64,000 nucleotides of DNA. It comes from Posidonia oceanica (taxonomy: Eukaryota; Streptophyta; Magnoliopsida; Alismatales; Posidoniaceae). Location: contig JAZBRS010000075.1 in NCBI GenBank assembly GCA_037176725.1, forward strand, positions 76,448,001 to 76,512,000. The letters are read 5' to 3'. The translations under genes and the position numbers were made by a program. Below, one piece after another: positions 43,420-55,394 of the stretch (the first letter of the stretch is position 1; the number at the start of each line of letters is the position of its first letter). Below the pieces are notes generated by a model, which made no database searches, had not been told where the DNA came from, and saw nothing but the letters and a program-made list of their open reading frames with translations.

Positions 43420-44578
43420 GGCGAACCGCCTCCACCGCAGAGGCAAACCTAGGGGCAAACCCCCTACCCTTGTGAATAATTTCTTTCCCACATTTAATTC
43501 CTACATTTTGTTTTCGCATGATTTACTTTCCAGCAATTTACTTCCTAGTTTAGTTAGTAGTGGGGAAGGTAAACGAGGGCAAGGCAGGAACAGCCTAACT
43601 GCCACCGTGTCCTCACAAAAAGTATCTAATCACTCTACTAAGTGTGCAGGTCGGAACAAGAAGGAGCCGATCACCCAAACTGTAAGAGTATGTCACTATA
43701 CCACAGCATTGCCACAGGAGCTAGCCACGTCGCATGCCATCTTCCTGGTCGAAGAAGTGTCAAATATCACTGGCAAAAATACTGGAAACTATGAAGTCTT
43801 CAAGCTGGTGGATACAGAAGAGGACCCAAATGAAGAATCGGTAAACCCTGCCATCTTCGAAGAAATGATGAAGAAATACGATGAGCAGACCAAGGCTACC
43901 ACTGAAGAAACAGAGGAAGTCAATATGGGCACTGAAGATGATCCAAGACTAGTCCGGATAAGCTCTGCCCTCAACTCAGATGAACGAACCAGAGTGGAAA
44001 GACTACTCAAAAAGTATATGAAGGTACTGGCCTTCTCCTACGGAGAAATGCTCGGGCTTGATTCACTACTGGTGGAGCACAGGCTCCCTCTCAAGCTAGA
44101 TGCTAAGATAGTGAAGCAAAAACTCTGGCATCTAAGTCTAGACCTTGCTCTAAAAGTCAAAGAAGAGATGGACAAGCTACACAAGGTGAAGTTCATCAGA
44201 GTTGTGGTGTATCCAAAATGGATTGCCAACATTGCTCTAGTGATGAAGAAAGATGGCAAAGTGCGTGTGTGCATTGACTACAGAAACCTCAATGAAGCAT
44301 GCCCAAAAGACGATTTCCCTCTTCCACACATAGACATCCTCATAGACAACACTGCAGGCCATGAGATGCTTTCATTCATGGATGGTTTCTCCGGTTACAA
44401 CCAGATTAAACTTGCAGAAGAAGACCAGGAGAAAACCGCATTTACTACTCCATGGGGGACCTACTGCTATGTAGTCATGCCATTCGGATTAAAGAACGCC
44501 GGAGCCACCTATCAGAGGGCTATGATGGCAATCTTTCACGACATGATACACGATTGCATGGAGTGCTATGTGGATGAC
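43418..44578 (+). pseudogene. pol: Element C pol, RT N-terminal two thirds
   Basis: A frame different from gag-protease opens after a U-rich stretch (43480-43550). It includes VRVCHYTTALPQELATSHAI, KQKLWHLSLDLALKVKEEMD, KVRVCIDYRNLNEACPKDDF, SFMDGFSGYNQIKLAEEDQE, VMPFGLKNAGATYQ and CYVDD, where it stops at the TG end of element B's LTR. No stop or shift is seen in 386 codons. The remaining part should resume on the far side of element B after the predicted duplication ATGAC (44574-44578). Confidence 0.9.
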
Positions 44579-47500
44579 TGTAGTAATCCCGGTGTTCGGA
44601 TCGTCCATGCACGATGCCAAAGCTCACGTGCACCGATCGGAATCAGGCTCACTATAAGCGGCTATATCCGAGAAGGAAGACCTAACTCGAAAACATTTAA
44701 AAGAGAGAAAGAGGGAAAGAAAAGAAGAAGATAAGACAAAATCGGAGTCGCCACCAAGTCTATTAAATCGGAAGACGAGGAAAATCGGGGAAATGCGTGA
44801 ATAATCACGCAAAACCAAGCAAAGGATGCAAAGCGAAGCAATGCAAAAGAAATAAGATGCAAATGAATGCAAATGAGGTGACTCGTGCCTAGGACAAGGG
44901 CGATATGGTCATTGCGGGCCAAGAGAGGGTAAGGACTCCTGTTACGCGCGGGGAAGGTGTTAGGCACCCCCGACACGCCCGAGAATCGGTCTTTCTAGGC
45001 TTACACTAGCATATGCAGGGAAATGCAGACTTTGAATGCCTAAGTGCCAATGAATGCCTGTCTAAATGCTCAAAGGTGTGCTCTAAGTGATGGAAAACGA
45101 TGCAAGGAAGTAAACGTGCAATCTAAGCGCTCAGCAACGCTGCCCGTATTCCGAACCGGGCGAAACCTGGCTCGTGAGAACTCCGAACAGTAAGCATCAC
45201 CGCCCTATATGCAAATGCAGGCGAAAAGACGAAACAGCGAGAAAAACATGCAATGCGATCGACATGCAAGGGAAAACGGCGTAAAACAGTGCGAGGATCG
45301 AGACAAGTATGCAAAAAGATGCGAGAACAAGGTTGACATGCAAAATGGGGCAAGGAATGGAACGAGGACGCAAAACCGTGCAAGAAAACGGAAGAGGGGC
45401 GCAAAACGGGGTAAGAAAACACCAGGGCACACAAAACGAGACGAGAAAACAAAAGGGCACGCAAAACGGTGCAGGAAAACAAGACCGCGCGCAGAACGAG
45501 GCAAAAAACCTAAGAGGCACGCGAAACGGTACAAGACAAAGAGGTGGTACGCGAAACGGAGCGGGCAAAACAAGGAAGCACGCGAAACGGGGCGAGAAAA
45601 CTAAAAGGCACGCAAAACGGTGCGAGATAGAGAAGTGGTGCGCAAAACGGAGCGATAAAACATGAAAACACGCGAAGCGAGACGAAAGAACTAAAGGGCA
45701 CGCAAAACGGTGCAAGACAAAGAAGCGGCGTGCAAAACGGAGCGATAAAACATGATGGCACGCAAAACGAGGCGAAGAAATCAAAAGGCACGCAAAACGG
45801 CGCAAGATAGAGAAGTGGCGCGCAAAACGGAGCGATAAAACATGAAAACACGCGAAACGAGACAAAAAAACTAAAGGGCACGCAAAACGGTGCAAGCCAA
45901 AGAAACGGCGCGCAAAACGGTGCAAATGGCATGCAAGATGAATGCAGTGCAGAAGTTCAGGAAGGTATACCTGGAGATCCGGGAGTCTGATCGGAGATCT
46001 GTTTGGTCCATGCTGAAGAGCGCTTCGCTGCGGTCGCCTGGGCAGCTTACTTGAGGAGATCCGACGGTCGGATTGAAAGATATCGCAACTTCGGAGCGGA
46101 AGGACCAGAACAGGAGAGGAGAACAGATCTAAGTGTTCAGGAGGTCCTAGGGGTGTGCTAAAGGTCCTCCCAAGTGAAGGGGAGTTAGAAGTGCTTGGTG
46201 TGTGCAAGAAGATGCTAAAATGCAAGACTAAATGGATGCGGAATGTATGCAAAAGCAAGAAAAGTGAAGAGAGGTAATTTGAGAAAAAAAACCAGGAGTC
46301 CAGAAAGCATTTTGAAAAAGAAGAGGGGCTAAAAGTGCAAATTTTCCAGAAAACAGGGTTCCACAGGAGAAGACTTTGAAAATAGGGGAAGCCAAGGGTC
46401 TACTTGGCAAAAACTAGGCTCAGAAGGGTGTTTTGAAAAGAAGGTAAGCTTTAAAAGAGATTTTGAAACCAAAAGGGGTCAGAGTGCAATTTTGAAAAAA
46501 TCTAGGGTCTAAGATGCAAATTTTCCGGAAGACAAGATCTTGGGGAGTCTAGGGGTACTAGTGAAAGGTCTGTATGAAATTTGGTAGGCATAGGGGTTAA
46601 AATGCAATGTAGGGGCAAAATGGTCTTTTCACATGATTTTTAAAGCGTGCAGGGACCTAAGTGTGATTTTGTAATCATGCAGGGGTTGAAAATGCAATTT
46701 AGTATGGAAAATATGCTCTGAAATCACTGTCTCTGGACTGAAATGCAATTTTTAAAAGATGCAGGGTTGAAAATGCAATACAATAAGTTGAAAATGCATG
46801 CAAGGGTCACTGACCATTTAAAATGGACTTGTGTGCAAATATGCAAAGTCAGAAGGTAAGAAATGCAATGCAGTATGCAAAATGGAAAAAATAAAGACTA
46901 AGTTCCTACAGTGAAGTGGACCAGGATGCAAAAACAGAAAGAAAAAGGGGCCCAGAATGCAATTTAGTATGGTAAAGTTAATGCAATTGAATAGACTGAT
47001 TTAAAACAGGACCTAAATGCAATAATGGAAAGCAGAGGGACTAAAGCATAAAATTTTATAACTAAAGCACACAGTAAATGGACTGAAAAGCAAATACTAA
47101 AAAACATAAATAGAAACAGCAATTTTAGCATGGTATTTAATTAAAACTAAGCAAGATAAATGACAGAAGGACTAAAATGTAAAAAATCAAAAACTTAAAC
47201 CAGATCTGCAATATTCACACCTAAAACTATATTAACGAAGAAATAAATGAACAGTGCCTTGCCGGCGGTGGGGAGGCACTGTAGCAGAGATCGCCGGAGC
47301 CCAGTACCGCCGGCCCAGGGCGCGCGTAGGCACGCAGGAGGGCGGAGGGGATTGTCGGCGACCGTGCGGAGCCGTGGAGGGTGCTGGAGCAGCGTTCCAG
47401 TGGCCGGAGGGCCCGGAAGACGGGTGACCGGCGCCGGAGACGAAGGTCGGACCGGCGAGGCGCAGCTGGAGCAGGAGGGCCGGAGATCTGACCCTGATCG

Positions 47501-50196
47501 GCGGAGAAGCATCAGAGGAGGGAGAGGGTGCCAGGGAGGTAAGCGGTTACCTGTTTGGGTGGCCGAAGTGTCCTCCCAACCTAGGAGGATTCTGCAGTTG
47601 CCGGAGGTGGGCGTCCGGAGTGTGCGGGCGTCGTCGGCGGCTCGCGGGCGTTGGGATCGGCTCCACGCGATCCTCCGGAGCTTTCTGAGTGCCTGGAGCG
47701 GAGTTTCGGCGACCGGGGGAGCAAACGGCTGAAATGGGTGCAGGTGGCGTCGCCTGAGGTGGGGAGAGCCGTCTGTCGCCCTCTGGCTCGGGTGGCAGCT
47801 TCCGGTGGACTGCTGGAGGTCCGGTGAGGGTGTGGAAGGGTTTAGATTAGCCTGAGGGACGCGGCATTGAGAGGTTGCTGGTGGGTCGAGTTTCGGGCAG
47901 AAATCCGCATAGGTGTTTGTTGTGGACTGTCGGAGGTATGGTGAGCTATTCGGCTGAGGGATGGGTGGCCTGAGAAGATGTGGTTCAGGCGAGTGGCTCG
48001 GAGGAGTTTGGACAAGTTTCAGGGACTGAGAAGGAGGGAATTTTTGGAGGAAGGGATGTTGGGTTCTGGTTGGATTTTCCGAGTGTCCCGGGGGAAATGC
48101 GGGGTGGTTTTGCTGTGGGAAGGAAGGGAAAGGGTTGCTGGAGCTCGGGCGAGATTGGGGGATCAATTTCGGTGGATTCTGGAGGTGTTTCGGGTGTTTG
48201 ATTGCCGCGGAGTGATGGGGCGGAGCTCTGGTTTTTCTGGGTGGATTTCAGAGGGGAATTGGGCTGTCTCGTGCTGGAAGATCGCACAGGAATCGGGGTG
48301 GAGTTCTCTGGTATGCTCTGGATCCTATCTCTTCCTCTCCTCCTCCCGTTATCGTTCCACAGACCGCTCTTTTTGCTTGCAGGTCTGCGGGACTGCGGCC
48401 ATTAATTGCCGGTGGCAGGAGCACGGCCACGAAGCGGCGCACGCCGGTCCGGTCCTGGCAGTTGGCGTGCGAGCGCAGGCCTGGCCGTGGCAGGAGCTGG
48501 AGATGGCAGGCGGCTCGCAGCAGGCTGCAGGCACTGTAGCAGCACTGTGCGGACGGAGGGAAGGAGGAAGACCAACTGTAGATACGGGCCGGGCTTGAAA
48601 TTTCGAAAAAAAGAAGAAAAAAGGAAAATGGGCTGATGGGCCCAATAAGGAAGAAAAGGGAAATAAAAAAGAAGGAAGGAAGAAAGATGGAAAGAAAAAA
48701 TAGGAGAAAATAGGATAAAAATAAATAAAAATATGGGGTGACTTGGGTTGTAGGTTAGGTGTATATCTGGATTTTTTAATGGCCGTTTTTAGGTTAATTA
48801 GTGGGTTTTAGGCTTGATTAGGGCTTTAGGGTTTTGTTTTGTTTTTGATTTGTTTTCCACTTGATTAGGGGTTGGTTAAATTCTTTTAAACTGTTTTTAA
48901 AATTGTGTTTTCTTGTTAAGTATTTTAGGATGTCAATTAGGATTTTTAGGATTTATTTTTACATTATTTTGAGTGGGTTTTGGGCTTTTAGTTCTAGCCT
49001 TTTGTATTTTCCTCTTTTAAGTCTTTTGATCCATGCTTTTGTTTTTATTTGTTAATTCTTCTTGATGTTTTTTTTTAGTTGGATTTTTCCTGATTTGATT
49101 AAGTATTTTAGGTCTTTTAACTGCACTTTCTTTCCCTTTTTAATTAAGTTCTTATGTTGTTTTTTCTTATGTTTATTAGGTTAAGTTTTTTGTTCTCTTT
49201 AATTACTTGTTTTAGCATTTGATTTTTGATTCTTTCCCTTGGGGTTTGTTTTTTTAATTCTTTTAGTGGGGTTTTCATTTTTGGTAGATTCTGATTTTAT
49301 TTCGGTTTTTTAGTTGATTTTACAGTATTTTATTTTAGTTTGTTTTGCATTTTTTAGTTTGCATGCTTGATCTTCTTTTTAGCTTGATTTAATTAAGTTT
49401 AGGTTTTTAATTATTTATTAATGTTTTTAATTGTTTTTTCTGGGGATTCTGGTTTGTTTCTTTTAGGCCTTGGGGTTTTACAGATTTTTAAGGATTTTTG
49501 AGGTTTTTTGCAAAGGGAGGAAGAAGAAAAGAAAAAGAAGAAGAAAAGAGGAAAAAAAGGGAATAAAAGGGAAAGAGGTAGGTTTGAGGGAAAAGATTTT
49601 TTTTAAAATTCAAGGAGGATGGTAAAAATAAAATAAAAATAGGAATAAGATAGAGAAGGGATAGGAGTACAAAGGGGCCCGCTGCCAAGCCAGAGGGAGG
49701 GCGAGAAGGGGATGAAAAGAGAGACGATAATCAGGAGAGAGAGAGGAGAGAGAAAACGATAATCCCGGAGAGAGAAAACGATAATCCAGGCAAAAGGGGG
49801 GCTTAGGAGTCTCGGAAAGGGGTGAAATTTGGCGGGTGTGGGGTCTAGGGTTTCTAGTTCTGCTCCTGGACTTTTGGTTCAGTTTTGAGGAAGTTTTGGA
49901 GGGGTTTTGAGGGGTAGAAAAAGGATAGTTTTGCCTAAGTTTCCTAGGGTTTTTGGGAGGGGTCTGGTTTGAGATTTTGCAGGCTTTTTGGTGGGTTTGC
50001 TAAGTCATCAGGGGTGAGTGTTCCTGTGGATTTTGGTGAGTTTTCAGATTCGGGAAAGGGGGGTAAGCTCAGGTCAAGTTCAGGCTTGTTTTGAGGGGAA
50101 AGAAGGAGAGGAAGGTGTAGGTTTGGGTCTGGGTTCGGGTCCTGCAGCCACCGGAAGGCTCCAAACGATCCAGCCTGTCAAAATGGGGTGTCAACA
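44579..50196 (-). mobile_element. 3' LTR of element B (5,618 bp)
   Basis: TG/CA ends identical in type to the solo LTR, with the polypurine tract adjoining at 50197. By eye it is closer to the solo LTR than to A's LTR in the T-rich and final 1.5-kb parts. It has a shorter minisatellite (45215-45925) and an extra segment at about 46370-46560, absent from the other two, that partly repeats the neighbouring CAAATTTTCC region. It contains the AAACGATAAT motifs (49721-49790), the 3' hairpin (44599-44638) and the partial primer-site copy (44744-44754). Confidence 0.93.
45215..45925. repeat. Minisatellite in the 3' LTR of element B
   Basis: ACGCAAAACGG-type modules of about 30 bp, with longer units combining GATAGAGAAGTGGCG, AACATGAAAACACGCG and AACTAAAGGGCACGC. 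It is the shortest of the three arrays and its higher order is less regular. Confidence 0.85.
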
Positions 50197-50212
50197 GATG
50201 CCCCTCCCTGAG
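50197..50212 (-). other. Polypurine tract of element B
   Basis: The sense strand reads CTCAGGGAGGGGCATC immediately before the TGTTGACACC start of the 3' LTR. GGGAGGGG is the likely plus-strand primer. Position and strand fit; it is short, and four bases separate it from the LTR. Confidence 0.7.
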
Positions 50213-50705
50213 CGAGGCCGAGCGAAGCGAGGCCGCTGCTCAGGGTAGACGAGACACCCCATTTGACCGGCGAGAGCAGAGGGTTTGCTATCGGCGTGAG
50301 CCACTTATTCGGCGGATGCGTCGAACATCGTGGATCGTTGCCGCAATGCAATGTGCAGGTGCAAATGGATGAGATGCAGTGTATGCGATGCATGCTAATG
50401 CGGATGCAATGCAGAAGTTAGTGTTAGTGTTAGTATCGATGGGGAGACCGGAGCGATGCGGGTGACGCTGGCGATGCTAACGACGTTGAAGAGGGATGTT
50501 GCGACGCGCCGCGGAGTTCGACGGGGGGTCCGGATCTGCCACGAAAGGAAGGATAGCCAAGGCTACAAAGGCGCGACGGGAGAGGCGGACCTTTTCCCAG
50601 ACGCGGAGGGATGCGGGGCTCCGTCTTTTGGGACGGAGTCGCGCGGGGAGGTGATAAGTTGTCGGACTTATCGACCGGATGAGTTTCGGGTCATCAGCCG
50701 AGGGT
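50213..50705 (-). other. Non-coding stretch between polypurine tract and tandem repeats, element B
   Basis: About 490 bp with GATGC/AATGC-rich segments (50340-50420) and a GC-rich part. It includes GATAAG...CTTATC (50652-50672), a short inverted repeat that also occurs at 1529-1548 and 52276-52295. No gene is seen. Confidence 0.55.
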
Positions 50706-51590
50706 GATAGTTTAGGTTATCAGCCTGGCGATAGTTTACGGTCCTATCAACCGGAATGCGCAGTTGTGAGTGATAGTTACTGGATATCAGCCGTATAACA
50801 TGGTTGCCATAGATAGTTTAGGATATCAGCCTAGATAGATAGTTTAGGATATCAGCCTAGATAGTTTAGGATATCAGCCTAGATAGATAGTTTACAGTCC
50901 TATCAACTGGAAAGGGCAAACCATGAGGGATAGTTACTGGATATCAGCCGTATAACGCAAGTGCCGGATAGTTTAGGAATATCAGCCTGGATAGATAGTT
51001 TAGGATATCAGCCTAGGTAGTTTAGGTTACCAGCCTAGATAGATAGTTTAGGTTATCAGCCTGGCGGCCTTGCGAGGGACAGTTACTGGATGTCAGCCGT
51101 ATAATGCAATTGCGATGGATAGTTTAGGATATCAGCCTAGATCGATAGTTTAGGTTATCAGCCTAGATCGATAGTTTAGGATATCAGCCTAGATAGTTTA
51201 GGATATCAGCCTAGATAGATAGTTTACAGTCCTATCAACTGGAGGGGGCAATTACGAGGGATAGTTACTGGATATCAGCCGTATAACGTAATTGCCATGG
51301 ATAGTTTAGGAATATCAGCCTGGATGGATAGTTTAGGATATCAGCCTAGGTAGTTTAGGGTACCAGCCTAGATAGATAGTTTAGGTTATCAGCCTGGCGG
51401 CACTGCGAGGGACAGTTACTGGATGTCAGCCGTATAACACAACTGCGGGCCAACCATGGATCGGCCAAAAGATAGATAGTTTAGGAATATCAGCCTGAGA
51501 GTAGATAGTTTAGGAATATCAGCCTGAGAGTAGATAGTTTAGGATATCAGCCTGAGAGTGCTTGATTGTTGATAGTTTAGGATATCAGCC
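50706..51590. repeat. Type I tandem repeats in element B
   Basis: The counterpart of 1-862. It contains GATAGTTTAGGATATCAGCC units, with the TTACTGG...GTATAAC and TTTACAGTCCTATCA variants inserted at intervals. The order of variants is similar to that in A (for example TTTACAGTCC followed by TTACTGG, then several plain units), so the higher-order pattern predates the two insertions. Confidence 0.9.
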
Positions 51591-51705
51591 TAAGGGAACT
51601 TGATTGATGAATGATCGAGTGATGAGTGATCGAATGCTGAATGATTGATTGCTGAATGATTGATTGATGAGTGCCTGGTTGCTGGGTGCCTGGTTGCTTG
51701 GTAAG

Positions 51706-52260
51706 AGGGGATGAGATCATGATGAGAATTACTGCCAAAGAGGGGGATGAGATCATGATGAGAACTACTGTTAAAGAAGGGGGGATGAGATCATGATGAG
51801 AACTACTGCTAAAGAGGGGGATGAGATCATGATGAGAACTATTGCTAAAGAGGGGGATGAGATCATGATGAGAACTACTGCTAAAGAGGGGGATGAGGTC
51901 ATGATGAGAATTACTGCTAAAGAGGGGGATGAGATCATGATGAGAACTACTGCTAAAGAGGGGGATGAGGTCATGATGAGAGCTAATGCTAAAGAAGGGG
52001 GATGAGGTAATGATGAGAATTACTGCTAAAGAGGGGGATGAGATCATGATGAGAATTGCTGCTAAAGAAGGGGGATGAGGTAATGATGAGAGCTAATGCT
52101 AAAGAAGGGGGATGAGGTAATGATGAGAATTACTGCTAAAGAGGGGGATGAGATCATGATGAGAACTATTGCTAAAGAGGGGGTGAGATCATGATGAGAA
52201 TTACTGTTAAAGAGGGGATGAGATCATGATGAGATGAAGAGGGGGATGAGGTAATGATGA
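51706..52260. repeat. Type II tandem repeats in element B
   Basis: Units of ATGATGAGAACTACTGCTAA-AGAGGGGGATGAGATC (36 bp) alternate with 37-bp units like those of A. The 36-bp units give repeating open frames on both strands, which are not regarded as genes. Confidence 0.9.
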
Positions 52261-52422
52261 GAATGATTGATTGATAAGATATCGGACTTATCGACCGGCA
52301 AAGAGGGGGTGAGGTAATGATGAGATTGATTGACTGGGAATGGTGATAAGATATCGGACTTATCGGCCGGCAAAGAGGAGATGAGATAAGGGGTGAGATA
52401 CCGCGGGGCATCTGAAAAGATG

Positions 52423-52449
52423 CCCCTGGTATCAGGATGATGCCAGGGG
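52423..52449. other. Inverted repeat (hairpin) in element B
   Basis: CCCCTGGTATCA - GGA - TGATGCCAGGGG. It is equivalent to the perfect hairpin at 1672-1698, with one mismatch. Confidence 0.65.
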
Positions 52450-52831
52450 TTGGTCGAAACGTCCCTGGTATCGAGAAAGGCGAAGGGTGGACAAAACTGA
52501 CGCGTTTGTCAGACGAGTAGTTTGGGGTACCAGCCCAAAGGAGACTCAGCCGGGTATGTCCGGTAGCAGGCTGGACGGCGTGGGTTCGCGGAGGTCCTGG
52601 AGCCTGGGTCGTTTGCTGAGGACTTTCCTGCGTCATGCGAGCAATCGGTCGGGCCAAGGGGCCTCCGGACGTGAGCGACGAGGAGCATGGAATGCATGAT
52701 CAGCTTTGGGATGTGAACAGCCAGCACAAAACAGTTTTGCATTAATAGAATTGTTGGTTACATGCCCGTGACAGGCCAGAAAGGTACAGCACAACTTGGC
52801 AGGAAGACAGAATGACAGCTGCATGACGGCT
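52450..52831 (-). other. 3' untranslated stretch after the extra ORF of element B
   Basis: Non-coding, colinear with 1699-2078. No other signal is seen. Confidence 0.55.
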
Positions 52832-54109
52832 CTAGCTAATTCGGGCCTTCTTTGATCTTCCAGAGTCGGGGAACAAGGGACCGCTTGGCGGGATTTCACT
52901 AATGGGCCAGAGGTCCTGCACTTCAGTGATGTACTCAGGGGTACACCCTACGCCTTTAATTGCAGCGATGTCTGTTGATCGCACCCCATGTTGCATTAGG
53001 TTGGCCAGCTCCTTTGTGGGGGCGATTGCACTGAGGGGATATTCTTGAAGGAGCTTAGGCGCTGTGCTGTCGACATAGGCGTCTTGCTGGAAGCCGAACT
53101 GGCGCATGACTCTGATAGGGTGATATTCTACACCCGCAGTAAATCCTGGTAGTACAACCAGACGCATGTCGCGTGTATTGAAGAAGACAGTGAATGCTTC
53201 GGCTGCAGAAGGAATGATACGCCATGTGACCGTGTCGTCTGTCAGTCCCGATAGCCTTTCATATTCTTCCTTGACGCCCCTGACTGTCTTGGCATGGCCG
53301 CTGCTGCAGTAGGCCTCAAAAGCATGCACTTGGGGGCGCAGAAGGTCTATCTCAGTGTGCGCCGCTAGCCAGACCTGAATGAATGATCCGCAACCATGAA
53401 AGTGGCGGCAGCGGTGCGAGACGCGGTCCAGACCGCGGTAGGTTTCTGCCAAGACAACTGGTGCCAGATCTATGTGCTGGGTCACCACGGCGAGTGCTAT
53501 TTCGGCAATCTCAACGGCCACTGTTACCTTGCCATGAGTAAAGACCAGCTCGCCTAGGAAACGGGTGACAAACCCTCGGAGCCACAGCTCGTCTCCGAGT
53601 TCAGTGCGCTTTTCCATAATATCATCAAAGTACGCTAGGCGAAGCAGGGGCACGGGCCCGCTAGTACAAATCAGCTTCTGCTGGCAACTTTGGGTAGAGA
53701 GGCCGGTCAACTGTCTCAGGACCGCCAAGTATCCGTCACGCCTCATGAAGATAGGCGGCCCCAAGATCTTGGAAAAGCCGCAGATTCGACGCACTTCTTC
53801 CAGTGTAGGTGTCAGTTCAGCTCTGCCAAAACGGAAGACATGGTGTGCCGGTTTCCAGAATCGCGCAGCAGCACACAGAAGATGGCGGCTTACTTCTACA
53901 TCAGCAGCCTTGAGCAGTTTGGTCGGAATGCCCCACAGGCGCAGCTTCTCACAGTCATCTCTTGTCAGCTTGCTGATCCATTTTCGCAGGATCTCGGAGC
54001 AGTGCGTCGGGGTTACCAAGGTGGGGAAACCCATTGCACAGATTGCGGGATGTGGGCAGACGGCTGTTACAAGAGTCTTCAGATACCTGTTGCCAAGACG
54101 GTGAATCAT
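52832..54109 (-). CDS. Extra ORF of element B: plant-mobile-domain/DUF7745-like protein
   Basis: 425 codons, starting at an ATG (MIHRLGNRYLKT), intact, on the same strand as pol and 1.29 kb downstream of integrase. It has the same landmarks as the A copy: CEKLRLWGIPTKLLKAADVE, FWKPAHHVFRFGR, LTPTLEEVRRICGFSKI, then a helical region and a C-terminal tail ending in KKARIS. The basic tail could be a nuclear signal, but it is short. Most differences from A are conservative. How it is expressed is unknown; distance from gag-pol suggests splicing or an internal promoter. Function is unknown. Confidence 0.8.
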   Translation of the reverse strand: MIHRLGNRYLKTLVTAVCPHPAICAMGFPTLVTPTHCSEILRKWISKLTRDDCEKLRLWGIPTKLLKAADVEVSRHLLCAAARFWKPAHHVFRFGRAELTPTLEEVRRICGFSKILGPPIFMRRDGYLAVLRQLTGLSTQSCQQKLICTSGPVPLLRLAYFDDIMEKRTELGDELWLRGFVTRFLGELVFTHGKVTVAVEIAEIALAVVTQHIDLAPVVLAETYRGLDRVSHRCRHFHGCGSFIQVWLAAHTEIDLLRPQVHAFEAYCSSGHAKTVRGVKEEYERLSGLTDDTVTWRIIPSAAEAFTVFFNTRDMRLVVLPGFTAGVEYHPIRVMRQFGFQQDAYVDSTAPKLLQEYPLSAIAPTKELANLMQHGVRSTDIAAIKGVGCTPEYITEVQDLWPISEIPPSGPLFPDSGRSKKARIS

Positions 54110-55394
54110 CAGATCTCATATAGGCACAAAACCATCATAGGAAAGCAGATTCTGAAACTGGTAAAAACAGTGCAGCATATTTAGCAGTAAACATTCAGAC
54201 TATGGCAATTGAACATGTATAAGCATAAGGGCATTCTTGTTGATGTGGCGGGGGCTGTCGGGAACCCCGGGTTGTCGCAGCCTGACGGTGCCAACGCATG
54301 CTAAGTGGAGGTACTGTCTCAGCGCTGGAGTGAGCCTTTGCAGAGTGGGATGATCAGAGAGGGGGGAGATGACTGGAAAATGCAGATGCGTGTGATTTGG
54401 TGTAGTTTGCCCTCAGTATCGGGGTGCTTTGGTGCCTGCTGTACAGAAAGGGAGCGGTCCTTAACTCACCGGACTCTACTCGGACTCCTGACTTGTCGGT
54501 GGCACTCTGGGGAAAGGTATGGGTGATGTTTGGCAGTGGTGTAGAGAGGACGGGCTCCAAGCCAAACTCTCAAGGACTTACACTCACTCCTAACTCTTTC
54601 TTCTCTCTCTTTTTTTAATGTCGGTGTACAGGGCTCTCTTTATTCCCATTTTGGAAGCGAGGAGGACCTGACCCGGGCTTTGGCTCTTTTCGGGGGTAGG
54701 TGAGAGGTACGGGGTTACCCTGCCTGCCTTTATTCTCTTTTTTTCTTTTTTCCTTTTCTGTTTTTTGCTTTTTTTGTGCTTTTTGCGGGAATGGGGCCTT
54801 TCCCCTTTTCTCCCTTTTCTTTTCTATCATTCTCCTTTTGTTGTTTTTTTTTCCTTTTTTTTTGTTCCCTTCTTCCTTTTCCATTTTCTTTTCTCTTTTT
54901 TGGCTTGCAGGTTTCAGCTGTCCCCTCCCCCAGGGGAGATGGGCGTTAGGGTCTTTCGGGTACGGGCTTTTGGCTTTCTTTTTCTCTTCCTTTTTTCGCA
55001 CATCTAGGCTGGGGTATGTACTGCTTTCTGACCAGCACTTAGCACTCTTCTAAAGGGTGTAAGTCCTTAGGGGTTTGGGCATTTCGCCCGCTCTCATTGG
55101 GTGGTGGCTCCCTCGCTAGTCAAGACATCTAAGTAGTATCAGGTGAGGTCGGGAGACTCCTTTCGCAGTAGGCAAGCACCTCCGGTTTTCATCACCGGGC
55201 AACTATGCAATGCATGATTTGATAAGGGATGTGCGCGGGATGAGCAAGGATGCACAGGAGTGTTGCGATGTCAGGGAATGTAGGAAATGGGATGAAGTAA
55301 AGTATGGAGGAGGTAGAGCAAAAGGAAATGCAAAGATATGCAAATGGCGAGAACATGACAAATGGGAGGGAGAATCCGCAACGGCTACTCCCAG
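54110..55394 (-). other. Spacer between integrase and extra ORF, element B
   Basis: Colinear with 3345-4622. The sense strand is A/G-rich from about 54905 to 54718. No gene is seen. Confidence 0.6.

Larger units (their letters stand above)
35884..44578 (+). mobile_element. Element C: Tat/Ogre-like retrotransposon, 3' part off window
   Basis: LTR, primer site, A-rich leader, gag, two protease modules, G-patch and RT up to YVDD, where the 3' LTR of element B begins at 44579. The rest of RT, RNase H and integrase should lie to the right of element B. Frameshifts at about 39555, 40620 and 42610 and several nonsense codons show it is inactive. It is the same type as D but clearly diverged from it. 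Confidence 0.85.
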
